NCBI GenBank assembly: GCA_964398655.1
Contig: CAYNNG010000027.1
Coordinates: 1-21,460, forward strand
Reading direction: 5' to 3'
DNA: 21,460 bases
DNA from: SFFI01 sp964398655
Lineage (GTDB): Bacteria; Bacillota; Clostridia; Saccharofermentanales; DTU023
Under the pieces are notes generated by a model, which worked only from the letters and a program-made list of their open reading frames with translations, was not told the origin of the DNA and searched no databases. The position numbers and the translations under genes are program-made. Below, piece by piece: positions 15,048-21,460 of the stretch (positions are counted from its first letter, which is position 1; each line of letters starts with the position of its first letter).

Positions 15048-16133
15048 CTAATTAATTCTTTCCCCGGAAGCTTTGTTGAAAAAGTGCAGGGCGTCTGACT
15101 GGATATGGAAATCGTAGCTCTGGCCTGACTTAAATTCCAGGTGCCCGGGGGCAGATACCACCAGCTCCGTGTGGTCGGCTAGTTCACAATAGAGAATCTG
15201 CTCCTTACCCAGCATTTCTACCACATCTACGGTCAATTGGAAATTGTTGGCTGCGGCTAAGCCTTGGCTGAGCCGCTCGCCTCTGACCCCTAAGAGGACT
15301 TCCTCTCCCTCGTGAGCTTTGAGCTTTTGAGCATCAACAGGGGAGGGCTGGAGCTGGATCAGCTGGTTATCGCTGACGTACTGCCCCTGCTGAATCTTGC
15401 CGGGGATCAGGTTCATGGCGGGGGTGCCAATAAAGCCGGCGACGAAGACGTTGGCTGGCCGGTGATAAAGCTCAGAAGGCGCTCCGGCCTGCTGGATGAT
15501 GCCCTTGTTTAAGAGGACGATCTGGTCTGCCATGGTCATGGCTTCTGTCTGGTCGTGGGTTACATAAATGGTAGTGGTCCCCAAGCGTTTATGCAGGCGG
15601 ACTAACTCCACCCGCATGTGTTCGCGCAGTTTGGCATCCAGGTTGGAGAGGGGTTCGTCCATGAGAAAGACGGAGGGCTTGCGGACCATGGCTCGGCCCA
15701 GGGCAACCCGCTGCCTCTGGCCCCCGGAGATATCGGAAGGGCGGGAGTAGAGGTATTCTTCAATTTGCAGAAGCTTGGCGGCTTCTAGGACTCTTTGGTG
15801 GATGACCTCTTTAGATTCTTTGCGCATCTTCAGCGAAAAGGCCATATTGTCATAGACGGTCATATGAGGATAGAGGGCATAGGATTGGAAGACCATGGCA
15901 ATATCCCGGTCCTTGGCCGCGACCTTGTTCATGAGTTTGTCGCCAAAGATTAATTCACCCTCCGTGATGGAGTTGAGCCCGGCGATCATGCGCAAGAGGG
16001 TGGACTTGCCGCAGCCGGAAGGGCCTAAAATAGCACAGAAGTCCTGGCTTTTAATTTCCAGATTGATATGGCGGATGGTGAATTCTTCCCTGCCTTCGTA
16101 TTTTTTACCGATATTTTTTAAACGCACATCCAT
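15048..16133 (-). CDS. malK: Sugar ABC transporter ATP-binding protein (MalK/MsmK/UgpC family)
   Basis: A 361-residue ATPase that powers the adjacent MalFG-type permeases from the cytoplasmic face. Visible motifs are Walker A GPSGCGKST at 37-45, Q-loop VFQSYALYPH with Q83, signature ISGGQRQRVALGRA at 135-148 (Ile in place of the usual Leu), Walker B VFLMDE with catalytic E160, the D-loop at SNLD, and switch H193 in VTHDQTEA. Residues from about 235 form the TOBE regulatory domain of the MalK class (FIGTPAMNLIPG, GVRGERLS), which in relatives can contact regulators or PTS proteins. The ribosome site AAGGAG is seven bases before ATG. Its TAG stop overlaps the malQ ribosome site. MsmK-type ATPases can serve several transporters, so exclusive use here is not proven. 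Confidence 0.95.
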   Translation of the reverse strand: MDVRLKNIGKKYEGREEFTIRHINLEIKSQDFCAILGPSGCGKSTLLRMIAGLNSITEGELIFGDKLMNKVAAKDRDIAMVFQSYALYPHMTVYDNMAFSLKMRKESKEVIHQRVLEAAKLLQIEEYLYSRPSDISGGQRQRVALGRAMVRKPSVFLMDEPLSNLDAKLREHMRVELVRLHKRLGTTTIYVTHDQTEAMTMADQIVLLNKGIIQQAGAPSELYHRPANVFVAGFIGTPAMNLIPGKIQQGQYVSDNQLIQLQPSPVDAQKLKAHEGEEVLLGVRGERLSQGLAAANNFQLTVDVVEMLGKEQILYCELADHTELVVSAPGHLEFKSGQSYDFHIQSDALHFFNKASGERIN

Positions 16134-16202
16134 GTGATTGCTCCTTATTTACACTGATATTAATTTTCCTGAGCGTGCTTAAGCTTGCATAAACTCTCGC
16201 CT

Positions 16203-17102
16203 TTAACCCTTAACCGAACCCTGGGCCAGTCCGGAGACCAGCTGACCCTGCAGGCTGATGAAGAGGATGATGATGGGGACGGCCGTGAGGAGGCCGCCAG
16301 CGGCAAAGGCCGGCTGGTTCATGGTTCTCACATCGTTGATCAGGGTAAAGAGGCCGGTAGCCAGGGTATAGGACTGGGGGTTGGTCAAGAGGATCTTGGG
16401 CAGCATGTAATCCATGAAGGGCCCGATAAAGGACCAGAGCCCGATGATGGCCAGCATGGGCCTGGCGATGGGCATGATGATCAACCGATAAACCTGCATA
16501 TTTGAACAACCGTCGATGCGGGCGGCATCGTCCAGCTCCGTGGATACGGAGTCGATATAGTTCTTCAAAATTAGGGTGTTAGAGGCAATACCACCGCCGG
16601 CGTAAATTAAGACCAGCAAGGCCTCCCGGGAAAAGAAGGGCAGGACTGAGGAAAAAATATTGTGCATGGTGTAGTAGGCCGTGATCCCCGCAAAGGTGGG
16701 GATGGACTGGATCAGCATGATGGTCATGAGGGAAGCCTTGCGCCCGGAAAAGCGGTAGCGGGAGTAGGCATAGCCGGTAAAGGAGACAATCAAGAGGGTG
16801 ACCAGGGCGGAGGCCAGGGCGATGATAATGGTATTTTTTACCCAGGAGAGGAAGTAGGTCTTCTCAAAGAGATAACGGAAGTTGTCTAGGGAGAAAACAT
16901 AGGTTCCCGCCATAGAGATGGCCTTACCTTGGTTACCGTTAAAGCTGGACAGGACCATCTGGGTCAAGGGCCAGATAATCGCAAAGGCCCAGGCGATCAA
17001 AATCACATAAGACAAGGCCAAGAAAATTTTCCCGAAGGTGGTTAGGGGAGGTTTGTCAGACAGATAGAGGTATGAGGATTTTTTACGCTTAAAGATGGAC
17101 AT
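16203..17102 (-). CDS. malG: Maltodextrin ABC transporter permease, MalG type
   Basis: A 299-residue inner-membrane permease with about six helices. The EAA loop that docks on the ATPase is at about 189-211 (ELDDAARIDGCSNMQVYRL then IIMP). The start is set by GGGAGG five bases before ATG at 17102. An in-frame ATG at 17159 would add 19 residues overlapping the preceding gene, and these look non-native (MCPSLASARPRP), so it is rejected. The ribosome site overlaps the TAG stop of the MalF-type gene, showing coupling. It pairs with that permease to form the channel. Conserved C-terminal features of MalG (PAFAAGGLLTAVPIIILF, LVSGLAQGSVKG) are intact. Substrate specificity is inferred from malQ and the binding protein. 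Confidence 0.94.
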   Translation of the reverse strand: MSIFKRKKSSYLYLSDKPPLTTFGKIFLALSYVILIAWAFAIIWPLTQMVLSSFNGNQGKAISMAGTYVFSLDNFRYLFEKTYFLSWVKNTIIIALASALVTLLIVSFTGYAYSRYRFSGRKASLMTIMLIQSIPTFAGITAYYTMHNIFSSVLPFFSREALLVLIYAGGGIASNTLILKNYIDSVSTELDDAARIDGCSNMQVYRLIIMPIARPMLAIIGLWSFIGPFMDYMLPKILLTNPQSYTLATGLFTLINDVRTMNQPAFAAGGLLTAVPIIILFISLQGQLVSGLAQGSVKG

Positions 17103-17112
17103 AATAACCTCC

Positions 17113-19194
17113 CTAATCATTAAAGGCCTTGGTCTTGCGGAAGCCAAGGAAGGACACAAACATGAGGACCAGCGAGATCAGAATGGTGATGGCCGCGCCC
17201 AGGGCCTGGTACTGGTTCTCAATGGTTAATTTGAAAATATAGGAAATCAAAATATCCGAGGACCCGGCCAGGTTGCCGTATTTGCTGGGCACGAAGGGTC
17301 CCCCGTTATTAAAGAGGGCGATGATGGAATAGTTGTTAAAGTTGAAAGTGTACTGGGTCACGAGCAGGGGGGCAATTTGGTAGAGCAGGAGGGGAACGGT
17401 GATATGCTGGACCCGCTTCCAGGATCCGGCGCCATCAATCTCCGCAGCCTCGTACAAGTCTTGGGGGATGGACTGCAAGATGCCGGTACACAAGAGGAAG
17501 ATATAAGAAGACCCCAGCCAGCCTTGGAGCAGGACCAGCGCAATCCGGGTGAGGGTTGTATCGTTTTTAACATTTACCACATGCCCTGCCAGGCCGGAAA
17601 TAACCTCGGTCAGCATACCATTGGGGGCCAGCATCACGGAGAAAAACATGATGGTGATAAAGGCGGGAACTGCCCAGGGCAGGAGGTAAATCGTCCGCCA
17701 GAGCTTCTTGCCCCGAATACGGTCCTGGTTTACCAGGAGGGCAAGGATGAAGCCTATGAAGATAGCCAGCGTGGTCGCGGCCAGGGTCCAGACTATGGTC
17801 CAGGAGAGGATATGCCAGAAGGCTTGGCCCGCCACGCCCTGTCCCAGGGCAATAACCTTGTAGTTTGCCAGGCCGTTCCAGACAAATTTGGCCTGGTGCT
17901 TGGGGTCCATGCTGGTAAAGGATAAGAGGATGGTGGTTACTACCGGTACAAGGACGATGAAAATAATCACTAAGAGGGCTGGGGTAGAGACAATGTAGGG
18001 GAAACCGTGATTTTCCAGCGTCTCCTTGGTCTCAAACCAATTGTGGGGCCGGATGCCCTTGATTTGCTTTTTCTCCACCCGGTAAGCATCGCGGATGGCG
18101 AAATAGTAAATGGCCAAAGCCAGGATTAAGAGGAAGATGGCCATGATCCCCTCAATCATGAAGATGATGGACCGGTCTACCCGGCGGCCGCCTTGGGCTA
18201 GGCTAATCAGCCCTGCCACGCCCTGGCCTTGGTAGTTGCCATAACCCAGGGCGTAGGGGATAGCGGCAAAGCCGATAAAGAGCGAGCCGAGAAAAAAGCA
18301 GAAGGCTTTGACATATTGCTGGTTGGCTAATTGAGCCAGGCCTGGCAGGAGGAAGTTCAAGAGGAACTTACGTGGGCTCTTAGCTGTTACCTCCACGGGG
18401 GTGCGGCGGCGGAGGTCGGAAATATCTGCCTCCATGACCCGGTATTTTTCTTTAATCCCCACCTTGAGGCTGTGCTTGATGGCTCGAATTTGTTCTTCCA
18501 GGCCCTTAACGGGATCCTCTAGCGCCTTTAAGGCTAAGTCTTCTTTTAAGGCCAGCTTCTCCATCTTACGTTCGGAGGCCAGGGCTTTGGCAGAAATTTG
18601 GCCCTTCCGTTGCTTGGCCTTGAGCTCAGCCAGCTTATTTTGATAGACTTGTTGCCGCTGTTTTTTATAAGCCGCGATCTCGGCTATAATGGGACCCCGG
18701 TCTTGCTTTTCTGCTTCAGCTTTGAGGGCCTCTTTTTCGGCCAAACTTTTTTCTAAGGCCACGTGCTCCTGGATCATCCCTGGTAGGTGGAGCTGCTTGC
18801 GCTGACTAATGAGGTAGGCCAGTTCGGCGTCATAGCTGAGTTCTTGGTAGGGCTGGTAAAAAGCGGAGCTCTCCTCAGCGGCCTTGAGTTCGGCGTCCAG
18901 TTTGGCTACACGTTTATCTTTATAGGGTGATTTTTTCTGCCATTGGGCTGCCTTACCTTTCAGCTCGGCTTCAAAGGCTTGGGCTTTGCGCTCAAAGTCC
19001 TTGAGCTCTTGGCTGTAGGGATGCTGTGCTAAATTGCGCTCCTTGCTGGCTAGACTGGCTTTTAGCCCTGGCTTTTGCTCAGGACTGGCGGCTTCCACCT
19101 GGGCCCCTAGATCTGCAAGTTCTACCAAGGCCAGGTGCTTGCGGGAGTGGAGGTTGCCGATATCGTCGGCAACTTGGGCCGGGTAATACTTCAT
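17113..19194 (-). CDS. malF: MalF-type permease with an extra N-terminal coiled-coil region
   Basis: A 693-residue protein, far longer than usual MalF-type permeases of about 430-510. Residues 1-270 are highly charged, rich in Lys, Glu, Ala, Gln and Leu, with no membrane segment, and read as long helical coiled coil. Residues 273-372 carry membrane segments ending in AIYYFAIRDAYR, typical of Firmicute MalF. Residues 400-690 are the binding-protein-dependent permease core, with the EAA loop at 580-601 (LYEAAEIDGAGSWKRVQHI then TVP). The long start is secure: AGGAGG precedes ATG by seven bases and the ATG overlaps the upstream TGA as ATGA. The permease forms the sugar channel with the MalG-type partner. 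The role of the coiled coil is unknown; it should face the cytoplasm, where it could reach the ATPase or a regulator. Confidence 0.93.
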   Translation of the reverse strand: MKYYPAQVADDIGNLHSRKHLALVELADLGAQVEAASPEQKPGLKASLASKERNLAQHPYSQELKDFERKAQAFEAELKGKAAQWQKKSPYKDKRVAKLDAELKAAEESSAFYQPYQELSYDAELAYLISQRKQLHLPGMIQEHVALEKSLAEKEALKAEAEKQDRGPIIAEIAAYKKQRQQVYQNKLAELKAKQRKGQISAKALASERKMEKLALKEDLALKALEDPVKGLEEQIRAIKHSLKVGIKEKYRVMEADISDLRRRTPVEVTAKSPRKFLLNFLLPGLAQLANQQYVKAFCFFLGSLFIGFAAIPYALGYGNYQGQGVAGLISLAQGGRRVDRSIIFMIEGIMAIFLLILALAIYYFAIRDAYRVEKKQIKGIRPHNWFETKETLENHGFPYIVSTPALLVIIFIVLVPVVTTILLSFTSMDPKHQAKFVWNGLANYKVIALGQGVAGQAFWHILSWTIVWTLAATTLAIFIGFILALLVNQDRIRGKKLWRTIYLLPWAVPAFITIMFFSVMLAPNGMLTEVISGLAGHVVNVKNDTTLTRIALVLLQGWLGSSYIFLLCTGILQSIPQDLYEAAEIDGAGSWKRVQHITVPLLLYQIAPLLVTQYTFNFNNYSIIALFNNGGPFVPSKYGNLAGSSDILISYIFKLTIENQYQALGAAITILISLVLMFVSFLGFRKTKAFND

Positions 19195-19667
19195 GAATTG
19201 GCCTCCTGCTGTTTTTTCAGATAATACTTATCCTCCCTATGTGATAATCTGGCGAGCTGCCAAAGAATTACCAAGTAGCAAAGTATTGAGAGGTAGTAGA
19301 AGAGTGAGGAGTAGTTGGCCTCTAAGGCCTGCTTGAGCAAGGCCGCCATCCCTAAAAGCAGCCAGACCAGGCGAAAGTAACTCGGCGTGCCATAGCGCTT
19401 AATCGTCAGGGCTGTATAAAGGCATAGGGCGACGGGATAGAGGATTTTGGCCAGAAAGTAAAAGATATGCACATTGAGGTAGGTGGAAAAATCGAGGTCG
19501 GGATAGGCTGCCTGCCATTGGGCAAACAATCCGGCATCCTTAACCAACATGAGAACCTCTAGGGCATATAGCAAAATGAGAACTGCCGAGGGGATCAGGA
19601 GTGACAGCAGCTTTTCCTGGTCTAGTTGGTTTTTTTCTTTACTTGTTAGGCTTACTTGCTCACTCAT
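19191..19667 (-). CDS. Small four-helix membrane protein translationally coupled to the MalF-type gene
   Basis: A 158-residue protein with about four membrane helices (about 20-42, 65-88, 97-112, 121-139), a polar N-terminus and a charged C-terminus ending KKQQEANS. I recognise no family or motif. Its stop overlaps the start of the MalF-type permease by four bases (ATGA), and the permease ribosome site lies inside its last codons, so the two are translated together. Its own start has no good Shine-Dalgarno sequence; the upstream 20 bases are AT-rich. It comes first after the terminator of the binding-protein gene. It may be an accessory subunit of this transporter, but the evidence is only position. 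Confidence 0.75.
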   Translation of the reverse strand: MSEQVSLTSKEKNQLDQEKLLSLLIPSAVLILLYALEVLMLVKDAGLFAQWQAAYPDLDFSTYLNVHIFYFLAKILYPVALCLYTALTIKRYGTPSYFRLVWLLLGMAALLKQALEANYSSLFYYLSILCYLVILWQLARLSHREDKYYLKKQQEANS

Positions 19668-19681
19668 AGATTATGTAAATC

Positions 19682-19715
19682 ATACTGATAGTATTTATAG
19701 ATGATATTCTATAAA
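19682..19715. promoter_or_regulatory. Two overlapping dyads before the membrane-protein/MalF transcript
   Basis: ATACT-GAT-AGTAT (19682-19694) is a 13-base dyad. TTTATAGA and TCTATAAA (19694-19701 and 19708-19715) form a perfect eight-base inverted repeat with a six-base spacer. Both lie in the 106 bases between the binding-protein stop and the small membrane gene. They could be operator sites for a second promoter, but no clear -35/-10 pair is visible. Confidence 0.4.
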
Positions 19716-19721
19716 GCTCTT

Positions 19722-19753
19722 CTAAAAATAAAAGGCTCCCGAAGGAGCCCTTT
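19722..19753 (-). terminator. Terminator after the sugar-binding protein gene
   Basis: On the minus strand GGCTCC-TTCG-GGAGCC (19734-19749) with A-T extensions is followed by TTTTATTTTTA. The stable UUCG tetraloop and T tract lie 20 bases after the stop codon. Partial termination here would yield more binding protein than permease, common in ABC sugar operons. The + strand side is also T-rich. Confidence 0.85.
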
Positions 19754-19773
19754 ATTTATAAAAATATTTCAAA

Positions 19774-21111
19774 CTATTGTTCTGCAGCCAAAGTTTCCAT
19801 CATAGCGACAAAGCTGGCTTGCAGCTCGGCATAGGCGGCTTCTGCGGATTCAGGTTTTACGGAGTTCCAGGAGAGGATAGCGTTCTTGTAGGTATCCCAG
19901 ACACGGCCCCACTCATTGAACAGAGGACGGGCAGGTGCATCTTGATAGGACTCGATAACTGCCTTGATGACCTTCTTATCAATGTCTTTCAGATCTTCAG
20001 ATTTTTCATAATCCTCAGCGGGGACATTTTCCAGAATCTTACCGGTGGCGTTAAAGAGTTCAGCTGCGTGCTCAGGATTTACCAGCTCGGCAATCAGAGC
20101 TTCGGCCAGGGCTACTTTTTCTTCATCGCCCTCTATACGAGAGTTGATAGCCAGGCCCCAGCCGCCCTTCCAGTGGAGTAGGGGTTTGCCGTTAACGGTG
20201 ATATCGGTGATGGGCTTAATAACCAGATCTTTACCGTCGTTAGCTTTTTCGCTGATGGAACCAGTATCCCAAGGGCCGCCTAAGCGGTAAACGCCTGCTT
20301 GGCCGCTGGTGAAGGTATCATCAATATAGCCCCAGCCTGCATCAGGATCGAAGAGGGTGGTGTTGGCGTCAAAGTTGAGCTTCCAGTAGTCATAAAGGGC
20401 GGTAAAGAAAGCTTGTTTCTCTTCGGGCAGGTCAGACCAGTCAGCGGTGAGGTCACTGAAGAAAGTATAGTCTTCAGCGTCATCTTCTTTCTCACGGCCG
20501 AGCAGTTCGATTTCTGCGGAGTTGGTGAGGGCTACGCCGTACCAAGCATCAAAAGCCGGCAGGAGCACGGTGGCGGGATCCTTAACTTCGGTCAGCTCAA
20601 TGGGCTTTTCCATGTCAATATCATTGGCCTCTGCGTTAGCGGAGTTAATAAAGACGATCAAGGTTTCGATGTTGAAGGGGAAGGCAAAATATTCATCATC
20701 AATCTTGAAATTGCCGCCGATTCCTTCGTTAAAAGCGTCAAAATCTTTCCAGCCGCCAATTTTTTCGACCAGTTTTTCCGCATCGATGGCGCCTAAGACT
20801 TCAGCGTCTGTCAGGCCGTAAATCCGGTCAGCGGGGATAGCGAAAACATCTGCGACGTCGGGGTTGCCCGCATCGGTGTTGTCAATCGTATCGAGATGGT
20901 CAAAAGCGCCCATTTCGATCAGGTTAATTTTGGCATCGGGGTTAGCTTCCAGCACGCGGTCGATGGCTGCTTTGTAGTAATCCATCCAACCTTCTTCGGC
21001 TTGAACACTAATTTCACCAGTTAAAGGGGCTTCTTCTGCGGCTACGCCCGCTAAGGGCAGTAGGGCGAAGGCAAGGAGTAGGCTAAGCACGAGGCATAAA
21101 GTCTTTTTCAT
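19774..21111 (-). CDS. malE: Maltodextrin ABC transporter substrate-binding protein
   Basis: A 445-residue extracytoplasmic sugar-binding protein of the family-1 (MalE-type) class that captures maltodextrins for the adjacent permeases. It has a signal peptide with likely cleavage after V-A-A at residue 25. There is no lipobox: the only nearby Cys is C6, inside the signal, unlike most Firmicute binding proteins. Family-like segments are YFAFPFNIETLIVFIN, GQAGVYRLGGPWDTGSI, WKGGWGLAINSRIEG and ARPLFNEWGRVWDTYKNAI. The start at 21111 has GGAGG five bases upstream; the in-frame ATG at 21150 would add 13 residues ahead of the signal peptide and is rejected. It is the first gene of the cluster, with its own promoter and terminator. 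The exact sugar is inferred from malQ and malK. Confidence 0.9.
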   Translation of the reverse strand: MKKTLCLVLSLLLAFALLPLAGVAAEEAPLTGEISVQAEEGWMDYYKAAIDRVLEANPDAKINLIEMGAFDHLDTIDNTDAGNPDVADVFAIPADRIYGLTDAEVLGAIDAEKLVEKIGGWKDFDAFNEGIGGNFKIDDEYFAFPFNIETLIVFINSANAEANDIDMEKPIELTEVKDPATVLLPAFDAWYGVALTNSAEIELLGREKEDDAEDYTFFSDLTADWSDLPEEKQAFFTALYDYWKLNFDANTTLFDPDAGWGYIDDTFTSGQAGVYRLGGPWDTGSISEKANDGKDLVIKPITDITVNGKPLLHWKGGWGLAINSRIEGDEEKVALAEALIAELVNPEHAAELFNATGKILENVPAEDYEKSEDLKDIDKKVIKAVIESYQDAPARPLFNEWGRVWDTYKNAILSWNSVKPESAEAAYAELQASFVAMMETLAAEQ

Positions 21112-21190
21112 AAAAACCTCCAAAATGTTCTTTCTTGCACGTGGCAACATAATATTTCAAACAGATAGGATAATCTGCTTGTTTGCACAA

Positions 21191-21199
21191 AGTATAACA
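21191..21199 (-). promoter_or_regulatory. Extended -10 promoter of the maltodextrin cluster
   Basis: On the minus strand TGT-TATACT forms an extended -10 element about 80 bases upstream of the malE start. No good -35 is seen. Immediately downstream CTTTGTGCAAACAAG (21178-21192) is a loose dyad that might bind a LacI/CcpA-type regulator, though it fits no consensus I can state with confidence. Confidence 0.5.
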
Positions 21200-21211
21200 C
21201 ATGGCAAGCCA

Positions 21212-21460
21212 TAAAAGTGGTAACCTGCACCCCTGTGTCATATGTGATCGCTCTAGGCTTTCGGTTAACTGGGATCAAGTTTTTTGGGGAAATCCGGTCT
21301 CTACGGATCCGACTAACTCGGATCAAGCTCCTTTCTTCCAGAGTCCAACTTTTTGTCCGCACCCCCTTTCCTGGCTTTCGGGCAAATTTGCAAGTACTAG
21401 GCTTTCAGACACTATTGCAAGCACTCAGATTCCAGATACTTTCAAAAGTACTTGGCATCC
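21212..21460. other. Gene-poor right edge upstream of malE
   Basis: No convincing gene starts in this 249-base stretch. A + strand frame is open to the window edge from before 21217, but without a ribosome site. The sequence contains recurring pieces such as AACTSGGATCAAG at 21267 and 21315 (48 bases apart) and CTAGGCTTTC at 21253 and 21397, which merge into the tandem repeat at the edge. Confidence 0.4.
21364..21460. repeat. Degenerate 27-base tandem repeat at the right edge
   Basis: Units start at 21364, 21391, 21418 and 21445 (the last cut by the window end). Units 2 and 3 match at about 18 of 27 positions, units 1 and 2 at about 16, and unit 4 resembles unit 2 at most of its 16 visible bases. 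In the open + frame the units read as nine-residue peptides (QVLGFQTLL, QALRFQILS, KVLGI). The array continues beyond the window. Confidence 0.5.

Noticed and set aside
21108..21362. A minus-strand frame of 84 codons overlapping the malE start
   Set aside because: It covers the malE promoter and ribosome site in another frame and its peptide has no features of a real protein.
21364..21460. CRISPR array at the right edge
   Set aside because: The repeated units are directly adjacent, diverged along their whole length and without unique spacers, so this is a degenerate tandem repeat.

Overview
The window looks like chromosomal DNA of a low-to-mid GC Bacillota (Firmicutes), most likely a clostridial, sugar-fermenting anaerobe. 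The signs are strong AGGAGG-type ribosome sites, tRNAs that encode their own CCA, an OatA-type peptidoglycan O-acetyltransferase, a Bacillus-type Pho box and a MalEFGK/MalQ maltodextrin cluster. The lineage is inferred from gene content only; no rRNA or other marker is present. No phage, transposon, CRISPR or known defence genes were found.

Left part (1-2900): the 3' end of an unidentified + strand reading frame and a bidirectional terminator, then tRNA-fMet and tRNA-Leu(UAA) on the minus strand behind a near-consensus promoter. Next come a minus-strand uracil/xanthine-type permease with its own promoter, and a phosphate-binding (PstS-like) gene. This PstS-like gene is broken by one frameshift, has its two halves in the reverse of the usual order (a circular permutation), and sits behind a good three-repeat Pho box. 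No pstCAB genes are next to it.

Middle (2900-10740): the cofactor-independent phosphoglycerate mutase gpmI (+); a minus-strand proline/arginine/glutamine-rich, tail-anchored protein with 16-residue repeats; then a + strand group made of an OatA-like acyltransferase with an SGNH domain, a secreted 590-residue protein of unknown function, and a zinc-ribbon membrane protein. Terminators and palindromes separate these units.

Right part (10770-21111, all minus strand, read right to left): a maltodextrin uptake and breakdown cluster. It runs: substrate-binding protein (own extended -10 promoter and a terminator), small four-helix membrane protein, MalF-type permease carrying an extra coiled-coil N-terminal region of about 270 residues, MalG-type permease, MalK/MsmK ATPase and MalQ 4-alpha-glucanotransferase, followed by an Xaa-Pro aminopeptidase and a histidine phosphatase. 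Stop codons overlap the ribosome sites or starts of following genes at several joints, so this is probably one co-translated operon with extra output of the binding protein. Imported maltodextrin would be reworked by MalQ and enter glycolysis, to which gpmI also belongs.

The right edge (21212-21460) is gene-poor and holds a degenerate 27-base tandem repeat. The points most worth follow-up are the permuted, frameshifted, Pho-boxed orphan PstS and the coiled-coil MalF fusion with its coupled small membrane partner.
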